64,000 nt of DNA from Kitasatospora sp. NBC_01266. Its GTDB lineage: Bacteria; Actinomycetota; Actinomycetes; Streptomycetales; Streptomycetaceae. The position numbers and the translations under genes are program-made. The notes beneath the pieces are model-generated. The model searched no databases, was not told the DNA's origin, and saw only the letters and a program-made list of their open reading frames with translations. Numbering within the stretch: position 1 is the stretch's first letter; each line of letters starts with the position of its first letter. This document shows, piece by piece, positions 52,488-60,519 of the stretch. The stretch spans positions 372,001-436,000 of the forward strand of contig NZ_CP108458.1 in the NCBI RefSeq assembly GCF_036242395.1, given 5' to 3'.

Positions 52488-53513
52488 GTGACAACGCGGG
52501 AACAGAGCGGCGCGCTCGGCCCGGCCGCATCGGCTCGTGACCTGCGAACGCTGCCCAAGGCCGAGTTGCACCTGCACCTGCTGGCAGCCATGCGTCCGAC
52601 GACGCTGGTCGAACTCGCGGCCGAAGACGGCCGGACCGCGCCGGATCCGCGCGGGTTCACCAGCTTCGCCGAGTTCCAGCAGGTCTTCCACGCGGCCTAC
52701 CAGGCCACGTCGGCCCGACCGGAGCAGTTGCGGCGGGTGGTGACCGAGTTGGTGGAGGACACGGCCGCCGACGGCGGCGTCTGGGTCCAACCCCACTTCG
52801 ACCCGCACAGCTACGCGCACTTCGGGTCCGGGGAACACGTCCTCGACCTGGTCCTCGACGCGGGTCGGCAGGCCGGCGCCCGCTGCGGCGTGGGGTTCGG
52901 CCTGACGCTCGCGGTCTCGCGCCACAGCAGCCCCGAGGACGCCCTCCGCCTCGCACGCTTCGCCGCGCGCCACGCCGGACGCGGAATCCATGCCCTGGGG
53001 CTGACCGGCGATGAGAAGGCCCGCCCCGCCGAGGCTTTCGCCGAGGCGTTCGCGCTCGCCAGGGCAGCCGGTCTGACCTCCGCACCGCACGCCGGCGAAC
53101 TCTGCGGCCCCGACAGCGTCCGCGCCGCGGTCGAGCACCTCGGCGCGACGCGGATCGCGCACGGCATCCGCGCCGCGGAGGATCCGGACCTCCTGCGGTT
53201 GCTGGCCGAGCGGGGCGTCTCGATGGACGTCTGCCTGAGCTCCAACCGGGTCCTCGGCGTGGTCCCCGAGCTGACCCGGCACCCGCTGCCGCAACTGCTG
53301 GCCGCCGGCGTGCGGTGCTCGCTCGGAACGGACGACCCGTTGATGTTCGGGTCCTCGCTCGCCGAGGAGTACGCGATCGCCCGGCACACGCTCGGCCTCA
53401 CCGACCATCAACTCGCAAGCATCGCACGCACGTCCGTCGAGACCAGTGACGCACCCGCCGACCTGATCGGATCGGCCTGCGCGGGCATCGACAACTGGCT
53501 CCAGCAGGGCTGA
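52488..53513 (+). CDS. Adenosine-deaminase-like amidohydrolase
   Basis: A 341-residue protein of the adenosine/AMP deaminase family. Metal ligands are His28 and His30 (AELHLHL), the pair SAPHAGE carries the next His and catalytic Glu, RIAHGI the His after it, and SLGTDDP the metal Asp pair. In the family the first motif continues His-x-His-x-(Asp/Glu)-Gly; here it reads HLHLLAAMRP, so the acidic residue at 32 and Gly 33 are Leu and Ala. That position contacts the ribose in mammalian ADA, so the substrate may not be adenosine. The GTG at 52488 lies after a GGGGTGGGG run, 67 nt behind tetR. Confidence 0.85.
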   Translation: MTTREQSGALGPAASARDLRTLPKAELHLHLLAAMRPTTLVELAAEDGRTAPDPRGFTSFAEFQQVFHAAYQATSARPEQLRRVVTELVEDTAADGGVWVQPHFDPHSYAHFGSGEHVLDLVLDAGRQAGARCGVGFGLTLAVSRHSSPEDALRLARFAARHAGRGIHALGLTGDEKARPAEAFAEAFALARAAGLTSAPHAGELCGPDSVRAAVEHLGATRIAHGIRAAEDPDLLRLLAERGVSMDVCLSSNRVLGVVPELTRHPLPQLLAAGVRCSLGTDDPLMFGSSLAEEYAIARHTLGLTDHQLASIARTSVETSDAPADLIGSACAGIDNWLQQG

Positions 53514-53682
53514 GACCCGCCCGCCGGAAGGCCTGACACACCCTCAGCCCGCGCACGCACCCGGGCCTGGCGCTCGGTCCTGTGACCCCAGGGCGCCTTT
53601 GGCAGGCTAAATCCAACTGACACCCGTCCGCCGGTGCGGCAGGATGACCGCTGGCCGTCCTGACAAGCGAAGGGCACACCGT

Positions 53683-55647
53683 ATGCCGCACCTCGCACCG
53701 CGACCGACTCCCGGACCCGCCGAAGAGCTCACCGCCGAAATGGCGCAGGACGTCGCCGTAGCGGTGACACCGGCCATCTCACCTGATGGTCGCCTGGTCG
53801 CCCACGGGGTGATCTCGGATGGTGGCAAGGACGGGCATCCGCACGGCTCGATCTGGGTCGCCGCCACGGACGGGAGCACAGCCCCGCGCCGACTGACCGA
53901 CGGCACCGCCCACGACCTCGCTCCGAAGTGGGCACCCGACTCGGCCTCTCTCTTCTTCACCTCCGAGCGCGAGCAGCGGGGCACCGCTCAACTCCAGCGA
54001 GTCCTCCTGGACGACGGCGAGGACGTCGCCAAGGTCCAGGCCCTGACCAGTTGGCGCGGGGGAATCTCCGACCACTACCCGCTCGCCGACGGCCACACGG
54101 TCGCTGTTCTCGCCGAGGACGAACCCACCGCGGAGGACGAGCGCCGGGAGGCCGAGCGCGACGACGCCAAGGTCTGGGGCCGGCACCTCCCCGTCACCCG
54201 GTTGCGTCTGCTCGACCTGGGGACCGGCGTGCTCCGCACCGTGGCGGGCCTCGGGAACCGCCATGTCGTGGAGCTGACCCAGCGTCCGGACGGCGGCCCG
54301 CTGGCAGTGCTGAGCTGGTCCACCCCGGAACTCGACCCCGGTGTCCTGAACGCGGAGTTGCATCTGGTCGACCCGCACACGGCAGCGGTCCAGGACCTGG
54401 GCCCGATCGGGGTCGAGGCCGAGTCCCCGGCCTGGTGGAACCATGACGGTGAGTGGCACCTGGCCCACCTGGCAGTCACCCCACCGAACTTGATCGGCGG
54501 GCTTGCTGTGCTGGACACCGTCCCGCCGGTGACCGGTCCGGCGGTCGAGCACCGCAACCTGACCCTCGGCATGCCCGTCAGCCCGACTGAGCTGGTGCAG
54601 GTCGCCGACGGGCCGCTGCTGGCGCTGTTCGCCGACGGACTGGACACCGCGCTGTACCGGCTCGATCCGCACTCCCAGCGATTCCACCAGCTGTCCTCGG
54701 CCCCTGGCGCGCTCGCCGGGCTGAGTGCGAGCCGCTCCGGCGAAACGCACGCCGTGCTGTGGAGTACTGCCTACGAGCCCGAGAACGTCCATGCGGGACT
54801 CGTCGGCGGGCCGCTGCTCCAGCTCAGCGACACCAGGCCGCACCTACGCGGGATCCGCTGGGGAGTCCAGGAGCGTCTCAGCTACCAGGCCTCCGACGGA
54901 CTCCCGTTGGACGGACTGCTGATCCTCCCGGCCGGCCGCACGCGGGACGAGGGGCCCTTTCCGCTCGTCACCTTGGTCCACGGCGGCCCTTACTACCGCT
55001 ATGCCGACGCGTTCGCGCTGAACCCGGTCGACTGCGGGCAGTGGCTGGCAACGAGCGGATACGCGGTGTTCCTGCCCAACCCCCGGGGCGGATCGGGCCA
55101 TGGCCATGAGTTCGCCGCCATGGTGGCGGGCGCGGTGGGCGGCGACGAGTGGACCGACATCCTCGCCGGAATCGACCTGCTGGTCGCCGAGGGCGTCGCC
55201 GATCCCGAACGCCTGGGCATCTCCGGGTGGAGCCACGGCGGCTTCATGGCAGCCTGGGCAATCAGCCAGACCGACCGGTTCAAGGCCGCCCTGATGGGCG
55301 CCGGCATCAGCGACTGGGGCATGCAGGCCGGGACCGGCGACTGGGGAGTCCTGGACGCGGCGCTCGGCGGCAGCACCGGCTGGGACGGGCCGGGACCGCA
55401 CATCCACGACGCACACAGCCCGATCTCCCATGCGGCCAAGATCCGCACCCCGATACTGATCCTGCACGGCGAGGAGGACACCAACGTCCCACTCGGCCAG
55501 GTCATCCACTTCCATCGCGCACTGCGCCACTTCGGGGTCGAGCACGAGTTCGTCGTCTACCCCCGCGAAGGCCACGGCCTCGTGGAGCGCAGCCACCGAC
55601 TGGATGCCCTGCGGCGCATCCGCGGCTGGTTCGACCGCTGGCTGTAG
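53683..55647 (+). CDS. S9 family prolyl oligopeptidase-like peptidase
   Basis: A 654-residue cytosolic peptidase: an N-terminal beta-propeller (about residues 20-400, with repeated WAPDSASLFFTSERE-like blades) and a C-terminal alpha/beta hydrolase domain. The Ser nucleophile is in ISGWSHGGFMA, the Asp in LHGEEDTNVP and the His in PREGHGLVER. It resembles acylaminoacyl or dipeptidyl peptidases. The ATG at 53683 (MPHLAPRP) has GAAGGG upstream and is preferred to 53644. A perfect 19-bp hairpin ends the gene. Confidence 0.9.
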   Translation: MPHLAPRPTPGPAEELTAEMAQDVAVAVTPAISPDGRLVAHGVISDGGKDGHPHGSIWVAATDGSTAPRRLTDGTAHDLAPKWAPDSASLFFTSEREQRGTAQLQRVLLDDGEDVAKVQALTSWRGGISDHYPLADGHTVAVLAEDEPTAEDERREAERDDAKVWGRHLPVTRLRLLDLGTGVLRTVAGLGNRHVVELTQRPDGGPLAVLSWSTPELDPGVLNAELHLVDPHTAAVQDLGPIGVEAESPAWWNHDGEWHLAHLAVTPPNLIGGLAVLDTVPPVTGPAVEHRNLTLGMPVSPTELVQVADGPLLALFADGLDTALYRLDPHSQRFHQLSSAPGALAGLSASRSGETHAVLWSTAYEPENVHAGLVGGPLLQLSDTRPHLRGIRWGVQERLSYQASDGLPLDGLLILPAGRTRDEGPFPLVTLVHGGPYYRYADAFALNPVDCGQWLATSGYAVFLPNPRGGSGHGHEFAAMVAGAVGGDEWTDILAGIDLLVAEGVADPERLGISGWSHGGFMAAWAISQTDRFKAALMGAGISDWGMQAGTGDWGVLDAALGGSTGWDGPGPHIHDAHSPISHAAKIRTPILILHGEEDTNVPLGQVIHFHRALRHFGVEHEFVVYPREGHGLVERSHRLDALRRIRGWFDRWL

Positions 55648-55650
55648 GGG

Positions 55651-55699
55651 CTGTCGTCGAACCCCCTTCGTCGCCAAGCAGAAGGGGGTTCGACGACAG
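55651..55699 (+). terminator. Perfect 19-bp terminator hairpin
   Basis: Arms 55651-55669 and 55681-55699 are perfect over 19 bp with an 11-nt loop. It begins four nucleotides after the peptidase stop, and ends 17 nt before the monooxygenase ATG, so it isolates the two genes. Confidence 0.85.
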
Positions 55700-55715
55700 G
55701 CCCTAGACTCGTCGA

Positions 55716-56039
55716 ATGATCTTCATCGTCGTCAAGTTCCCGGTCCGGCCCGAGTACACCGACTCCTGGCTGACCCACGTCGAGGCGTTCACTCAAGCCA
55801 CCCGCGCCGAGCCCGGAAACCTGTGGTTCGAGTGGTCGCGCAGCGTCGAGGAGGCCGACACCTACGTGCTCGTCGAGGCGTTCCAGGACGGCGCCGCCGA
55901 GGCCCATGTGAACTCGGACCACTTCCGGGCCGCGATGGAGACCCTCCGTCCGCTGGTCCAGCGGGCGCCGCAGATCGTCAGCACCACGATCGAGGGCGCC
56001 ACCGGCTGGAGCAAGATGGGCGAACTCGGCATCGACTGA
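55716..56039 (+). CDS. Antibiotic-biosynthesis-monooxygenase (ABM) domain protein
   Basis: A 107-residue dimeric alpha/beta-barrel domain protein. MIFIVVKFPVRPEYTDSW, EPGNLWFEWSRSVEE, YVLVEAFQDGAAEAHVNSDH and the terminal PQIVSTTIE are the usual ABM/YgiN markers. Relatives oxidise quinols or detoxify small carbonyls without a cofactor. The gene is not part of a secondary-metabolite cluster here, so a housekeeping quinone-protective role is more likely. The ATG at 55716 follows the terminator directly. Confidence 0.88.
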   Translation: MIFIVVKFPVRPEYTDSWLTHVEAFTQATRAEPGNLWFEWSRSVEEADTYVLVEAFQDGAAEAHVNSDHFRAAMETLRPLVQRAPQIVSTTIEGATGWSKMGELGID

Positions 56040-56203
56040 CGCACGGCACCCGGCGGGGCCGAAATATCGCCAATGCTTCCGATGATGCCGTTGTGTTCGA
56101 GCCAACGTCGGTGACACAGCCGCCCGTTCGACCGGGCCGCCCACGATGCTGGGGTCCTCGGCCGGTGACGCCCGGCCGGTCCCCCGGCATCCAGGAGGCC
56201 CCC

Positions 56204-56734
56204 GTGCCCGTGTCCCGCCCGCAAGCCCGCACGCTGCTCTCGCTGGCGGCGACCGCCGCACTCGGCCTCAGCGGGGTGATCGCGACGACCGGCACCGCCA
56301 CCGCGGCAGCCGCCGGGACCACCACGACGATCACCCTGCCCGCCGGGGTCAGCACGGCCCAGCTGGCGTCCGGCACGGCGCGGGCCACCGTCACCAGGAC
56401 CCCGCGGGCCGCTCAGGTGAACCTGACCTGCACGCTGACCTCCAACACCCCCATCCACACCAGCAGCATCGTCTACGCCTCGGCGAGCATCTCCTGCACC
56501 GCGCCGGTGGCCCAGCTGACCATGACCGCCAACCTCTACCGGAACGGCGCGCTGGTCGTCGCGGGCGACCTGATGGAGACCTGGTCCGCCAGCGGCCTCT
56601 CGGCGAACGCCTACACGCCCTACGCGCCGGGGACCTACCAGACGGGTGCCCAGGGAACCGTCAGCTACCCGGCCGGCTACAACCCGCCCACCGGGACCCT
56701 GCCCACGACCTACAGCCCCAAGGCGACCCTCTGA
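56204..56734 (+). CDS. Secreted hypothetical protein
   Basis: A 176-residue exported protein. A signal peptide (residues 1-36, with the run LLSLAATAALGLSGVIATTG and an ATAAA site) is followed by Thr-rich beta-strand sequence with two cysteines (NLTCTL and SISCTAP) that may form a disulfide. No family recognised. The GTG at 56204 follows AGGAGG by 5 nt. The stop lies in a 14-bp direct repeat, TGAGCGCGAACCGC twice. Confidence 0.75.
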   Translation: MPVSRPQARTLLSLAATAALGLSGVIATTGTATAAAAGTTTTITLPAGVSTAQLASGTARATVTRTPRAAQVNLTCTLTSNTPIHTSSIVYASASISCTAPVAQLTMTANLYRNGALVVAGDLMETWSASGLSANAYTPYAPGTYQTGAQGTVSYPAGYNPPTGTLPTTYSPKATL

Positions 56735-56756
56735 GCGCGAACCGCTGAGCGCGAAC

Positions 56757-56798
56757 CGCTGACGGCGGACCACTGGGCTCCGCCATCGTCCGTCAGCG
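56757..56798 (+). terminator. Hairpin after the secreted protein gene
   Basis: CGCTGACGG (56757-56765) pairs with CCGTCAGCG (56790-56798), with an inner CGGA/TCCG pairing. It follows the secreted protein gene by 22 nt. Confidence 0.65.
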
Positions 56799-56811
56799 TG
56801 CGGTCGGGGGC

Positions 56812-56925
56812 GGGCTTCGAGGTTGGTCAGGACGAGTAGTGGGCGTAGGAGGGCGGTGGCGCGGGCGGGGTCGGTGCGGATCCGCCAGTTCTTCAGGTGG
56901 GCGAAGCCGTGTTCGACGATTCTGT
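56812..56925 (-). pseudogene. Transposase C-terminal remnant (left flank of island)
   Basis: On the minus strand the sequence reads VEHGFAHLKNWRI, then RTDPARATALLRPLLVLTNL, a typical C-terminal end of an IS5/DDE_Tnp_4-type transposase with four residues lost between the two parts. No start or catalytic region is present. A 41-bp block (56878-56918) is identical, in inverted orientation, to 63168-63208. Confidence 0.75.
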
Positions 56926-56979
56926 CAGCACAGACGCCACGCACTCCGACTCACCCAGAAGCGGGAACCTGCTCGGGGT

Positions 56980-57717
56980 TCAGGTGGTGGGGCAGGGCTG
57001 GGCGGGGGCGGCGGCGGGGGTGTGGTGGTGGAGGGTGAGGACGAGGGCGAGGCCGGATGGGTCAGTGTGGGCGGAGGCGAGCTCGGTGCCGGCGGGTAGT
57101 TGGGGGAGGTTGATCGTGTGGGGGCTGAGTCGACTGGTGAGGGCGGCGGAGGTGTTGGGGAGGTGAGCGAGGGCGGTGATGGGGAGTTGCTGACCCATGA
57201 GGGTGATGGTGGTGGGGGTGATGGTGAGTGAGTGCGGGGTGACGGTGAGGCTGGTGTGGACGGTGACGGGGAGGCCGATCTGGCCGGCCGTCGTGGTCAG
57301 GGTGAGACCCGTGCCGTCGGTGCCGAGGGTGAGCGCGCTGTCCTTGCCCTGGCTGAGTCGTTGCTGGAGTGAGGGGTAGGGGATGGTGGCGGTCGCGGTG
57401 CCGGTGCTGTAGGTGCCCTTGGTGGTCACGTCGTGCAGGGCGATCCGCAGGTTGAGGTCGGTGTCGGCCCGGTGGATGCCGTTGGCGTCGATCTGCGCGG
57501 TGCCGAGGGTGCCGGTGAGGGCTTCCAGGCCTGCGACGGGATCGAGGAACCGCGCTCGGACGGGACCGGTGGGCTTGAGCCGGCAGGAGATTGTGCGGGC
57601 CATGCGCCGGTCGGCGACGTGCTCGATCGCGAGGTCGGCGGCAGTGGCGCCGAGCGCGACGGTTGCTGCCAGGGCGGCGGCCACGAGCTTGGGCCTGCGG
57701 CGGAGGATTTTCATCAT
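56980..57717 (-). CDS. LmeA/DUF2993-like exported lipid-binding protein
   Basis: A 245-residue protein with an N-terminal membrane anchor or signal (LVAAALAATVALGATAADLA). The body has the DUF2993 pattern: ADRRMARTISCRL, LTGTLGTAQIDANGI, a long beta-rich middle and PNTSAALTSRLSPHTINLPQLPAG near the end. Mycobacterial LmeA of this family binds phospholipids. The ATG at 57717 has AAGGAG 5 nt upstream. The Thr-rich codon style differs slightly from its neighbours, and it is the first gene inside the transposase-flanked region. Confidence 0.75.
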   Translation of the reverse strand: MMKILRRRPKLVAAALAATVALGATAADLAIEHVADRRMARTISCRLKPTGPVRARFLDPVAGLEALTGTLGTAQIDANGIHRADTDLNLRIALHDVTTKGTYSTGTATATIPYPSLQQRLSQGKDSALTLGTDGTGLTLTTTAGQIGLPVTVHTSLTVTPHSLTITPTTITLMGQQLPITALAHLPNTSAALTSRLSPHTINLPQLPAGTELASAHTDPSGLALVLTLHHHTPAAAPAQPCPTT

Positions 57718-57816
57718 GCGGTCTCCTTGCCGGGGCTGGGCGTGCCGCGCGGCAGAGTGGTCTGCCGGGCCCGGCTGCTTGCCTGCGCTGCCCGGGGTGA
57801 GCGTGTGTTGGCCGGT

Positions 57817-58266
57817 TCAGGGTGTGGGGACGGACGTGGTGGTGGGTGGTGTGGTGCGGGTGGGGCTGTTGTGGCGGCGATGCAGGATCGGTCCGCCGGT
57901 GGCGATCGCCGTGCCGAGGCAGGCACCGACGACGAGTTGGGCGTGGGCGGGCGGCATCCAGTGCTGCAGGAGGTATTCGGCGGCCAGCGCCAGCGCGACC
58001 AGGAGCAGTTTGAACAGGATGAGGTCCCGCCAGGGGAACCGGGCCATGGGACCTTCGCGCTTGCCGCGGCGGGTGCGCCACCATCGGAGGGACTGCACGA
58101 GGGTCATGGCGATCAGCATGGTGACCAGGACCTGGAGGGCGTGCCGCCAGGCCGGTCCGTGCCCGCCGGCGGCCCAGCGCCAGCCGAAGTACAGGCCCGT
58201 GAGGATGAAGACGACGCGGACGACGCGGGGCGAGGGCCCGTGCCGGCGTGCGCGGGTTCGTGTCAT
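57817..58266 (-). CDS. Hypothetical membrane protein
   Basis: A 149-residue protein with four short hydrophobic stretches (about residues 17-31, 45-57, 84-99 and 110-120) and basic loops between. The end is a Thr/Pro-rich soluble tail. No family recognised. It lies 17 nt after the truncated sulfatase gene on the same strand and could be cotranscribed with it. The ATG at 58266 is the first in frame. Confidence 0.65.
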   Translation of the reverse strand: MTRTRARRHGPSPRVVRVVFILTGLYFGWRWAAGGHGPAWRHALQVLVTMLIAMTLVQSLRWWRTRRGKREGPMARFPWRDLILFKLLLVALALAAEYLLQHWMPPAHAQLVVGACLGTAIATGGPILHRRHNSPTRTTPPTTTSVPTP

Positions 58267-58283
58267 GGCTCAGGCCGCTCCGG

Positions 58284-58586
58284 TCATTCGGTCGTGCCGA
58301 GTCGCTGGCCCAGCAATGGCCGGTCCGGTTCGGGGCCGTGGCCGGCGTCCGGCCGGAACTGGGCGGCCGGGCCGAAGTGTCCGATGACGCCGGTGGCAGT
58401 GCCGAACTGACCGCTGGTCAGGGCGGTGTGCGAGGGCAGGCAGGGTGAGTCGGAGCAGTAGTAGCGGTCGAAGGTGACCGACTTGTCGGCGAGCTTCCGC
58501 AGGTGGGGCGTGGTGCGGCGGTGGTATCCGTAGGGCGTGGTGCGGTCGGCGCGCAGGGTGTCCACGTCGACGTAGATGATGCGCAT
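58284..58586 (-). pseudogene. Truncated sulfatase, N-terminal fragment
   Basis: Only 100 residues remain of a sulfatase of about 480-600. It begins with the metal-site sequence MRIIYVDVDTLRADR, and contains YCSDSPCLPSHTALTSG where a sulfatase has the CxPxR formylglycine motif. Here the Arg is His. After PAAQFRPDAGHG the sequence loses sulfatase character and stops. The ATG at 58586 has a weak GGAGC site. It lies just downstream of the PadR gene, in the same island as a complete sulfatase and its activating enzyme. Confidence 0.8.
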
Positions 58587-58741
58587 GCTCGGCTCCAGGG
58601 TGAGGCGGCAGGGCGGTTTCGGGCACACCGGGTGCGTCCGGGCCCGTCCGGGCATGGAATGCGTGCCGGACGGGTTCCGGGGTGGTGGCGGGCACCTCAC
58701 GCGCGGCGCGACGCGCTGACGGAGGAAGGGCGCAGGGCGGT

Positions 58742-59317
58742 TCAGCGACAGCGGAGCTGCGCCTCCAGGCGCGCCTGGGTCAGTTCCAGCCAGGTGATGT
58801 AGGCGCGGGCCGTGGCGTAGCCGTGCTCGTGTGCCAGGGTGTGGACCGTGCCGGCCCACACGGGGTCGAGCTCGGGGATCTGCGGCTCCAGCCGACCGCC
58901 GTCGGCGGCGGGCAGGGCCGGTGAGCGCCCGTCATGCTCGCGCCGGTACTCCAGCTCGGTGCGCACCACGTCCAGGGCGATCTCGGGATCGAGCTGCCCG
59001 GCGAAGATGAAACGCAGCGTGAAGTCGGGGTCCATCGGGCGGGGGGACGGCTCGAAGGGGGACCGGGCCCACTCCAGCAGCGCCGTGCGGCCCGTGTCGG
59101 TGATCCGGTAGACCTTGGCGTCCGGGCGTCCCTCGCGCGGGTCGACGTCGAAGTCCACCCAGCCGCGTTCGGTCAGCTTGGCGAGCCGGCGGTAGATCTG
59201 CGGGAGTTGGACGCCGTAGCCGATGTATCGTCCCCGACCCTCCATCCACCGGCGCAGGTCGTAGCCGGACAGGCGGCACAGCGCCAGGACGCCGAGGATC
59301 ACGTAATCGAGCTGCAT
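58742..59317 (-). CDS. PadR-family transcriptional regulator
   Basis: A 191-residue PadR regulator. MQLDYVILGVLALCRLSGYD, the HTH through QLPQIYRRLAKLTERGWV and the wing RPDAKVYRITDTGRTAL are canonical, and the C-terminal helices (ALDVVRTELEYRREHD, ARAYITWLELTQARLEAQL) form the usual dimerisation part. It follows the formylglycine-generating enzyme gene by 25 nt. Direct and inverted repeats just upstream of its ATG suggest autoregulation. It likely also controls the palindrome between the enzyme and sulfatase genes. Confidence 0.88.
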   Translation of the reverse strand: MQLDYVILGVLALCRLSGYDLRRWMEGRGRYIGYGVQLPQIYRRLAKLTERGWVDFDVDPREGRPDAKVYRITDTGRTALLEWARSPFEPSPRPMDPDFTLRFIFAGQLDPEIALDVVRTELEYRREHDGRSPALPAADGGRLEPQIPELDPVWAGTVHTLAHEHGYATARAYITWLELTQARLEAQLRCR

Positions 59318-59324
59318 TTCCCAC

Positions 59325-59355
59325 ACCTATGTTCCTGAGTACCTATGACCTCAGG
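59325..59355 (-). promoter_or_regulatory. Repeats upstream of padR
   Basis: ACCTATG occurs twice (59325-59331 and 59341-59347), and CCTGAG (59334-59339) pairs with CTCAGG (59350-59355). The stretch spans the stop codon of the preceding gene. The string CTATGTTC also occurs in the palindrome at 60394-60439. Confidence 0.5.
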
Positions 59356-60359
59356 CTATCTGCCGACGGCACGGTGTCAAGCGCCGGTGGCGCCGACGCC
59401 GCGCAGCGAAAGCCCGCGTGGCCACTGGAGCTGTCGGGGCTGTTGGCGGTGCGGGCGGCGACCCGGTAGCGGTTGCAGTAGGAACGGTGGCACAGGTGGG
59501 AGCCACCGCGGATGACCTTGTCCGTGCCGGTGGGCGGGCCGCTCGGATCGACCAGGGGGCGGGCGGTGCCGTGCTCGGTGGTCCACCAGTCGGCGCACCA
59601 CTCCCAGACGTTGCCCGAGGTGTTGTACAGGCCGAAGCCGTTGGGCTCGAAGGCGTCGACGGGCGCGGTGCCGCGGTAGCCGTCGGCGGCGGTGTTGCGG
59701 GTGGGGAAGGTGCCGCGCCAGATGTTGCAGCGGTACTCGCCCGCCGGGTCCAGTTCGTCCCCCCACGGGTAGCGCCGCTGCTCGAGGCCGCCGCGGGCCG
59801 CGTACTCCCACTCGGCCTCGGTGGGCAGCCGCTTGCCCGCCCAGGCGGCGTAGGCCGCCGCGTCGTTCCAGGACACGTGGACCACCGGGTGGTCGCCGCG
59901 CCCGTCGAGGGTGCTGCCGGGGCCTTCCGGGCGGTCCCAGGCGGCGCCGCCCACCGCGCACCACCAGGGGGTGCGGGCGGGGCGCGCGGCGCCGCGCCGC
60001 AACGCGGCCGGCAGGAAGCCGGCGAACACGTACGACCAGCCCAGGCGCTCGGCGTCGGTGCGGTACCCGGTGGCCGCGGCGAAGCCGGCGAACTGGTCGT
60101 TGGCCACCGCGCGGGCATCGATGCGGAACGGATCGAGTCGGACCGACCGCACCGGCCCTTCCCCGTCACCGGCGAACCCTTCCCGGTCCCGGGTGCCCAT
60201 CAGGAAGTCGCCGCCCGGCAGCAGCACCATCCCCGACGGTTCGCGCACCGGCCCTGCCGGGCATGGCCGCACGGTGGGGGCCTGGCCCGTCGGCGCGGCC
60301 CGGACGGCGTCGTGGGCGGGCGGCATGCAGCAGTGCGAAGGCGCCGAAGGATCACTCAT
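59343..60359 (-). CDS. Formylglycine-generating enzyme (SUMF1 type)
   Basis: A 338-residue FGE that oxidises the Cys of a CxPxR motif in sulfatases to formylglycine. The copper-binding Cys pair is Cys290 and Cys295 in GGSHLCHRSYCNRYRVAAR, the same spacing as Cys272/Cys277 of the S. coelicolor enzyme. Further signs are the start of the domain (MVLLPGGDFLMGTRD), KRLPTEAEWEYAARGG and GNVWEWCADWW. The N-terminus (residues 1-40) is a His/Cys/Pro-rich leader. The ATG at 60359 has GGAG 10 nt upstream. It is divergent from the sulfatase gene, its probable substrate. Confidence 0.95.
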   Translation of the reverse strand: MSDPSAPSHCCMPPAHDAVRAAPTGQAPTVRPCPAGPVREPSGMVLLPGGDFLMGTRDREGFAGDGEGPVRSVRLDPFRIDARAVANDQFAGFAAATGYRTDAERLGWSYVFAGFLPAALRRGAARPARTPWWCAVGGAAWDRPEGPGSTLDGRGDHPVVHVSWNDAAAYAAWAGKRLPTEAEWEYAARGGLEQRRYPWGDELDPAGEYRCNIWRGTFPTRNTAADGYRGTAPVDAFEPNGFGLYNTSGNVWEWCADWWTTEHGTARPLVDPSGPPTGTDKVIRGGSHLCHRSYCNRYRVAARTANSPDSSSGHAGFRCAASAPPALDTVPSADSLRS

Positions 60360-60393
60360 GGCGGCAGGTCTCCGTTCCCGATCGGCGGGCGTC

Positions 60394-60439
60394 CAAGCCC
60401 AGGTGGCTATGTTCTAATGTATATAGCTACCTGGGCTTG
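60394..60439. promoter_or_regulatory. 17-bp palindrome in the FGE/sulfatase promoter
   Basis: CAAGCCCAGGTGGCTAT (60394-60410) and ATAGCTACCTGGGCTTG (60423-60439) pair at 16 of 17 positions, around the AT-rich centre GTTCTAATGTAT. It lies 34 nt upstream of the FGE start and 80 nt upstream of the sulfatase start. The AT-rich core likely contains the -10 boxes of both promoters, so one bound regulator, probably the PadR protein, could silence both. Confidence 0.75.
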
Positions 60440-60519
60440 CGTCGGCGGGGGCGCGATGCCGCAGGCCGACCGCCCGCGCCGCGCGCGGCACCCGTGGCCG
60501 TGAAGGGAAAGGGACGCCC

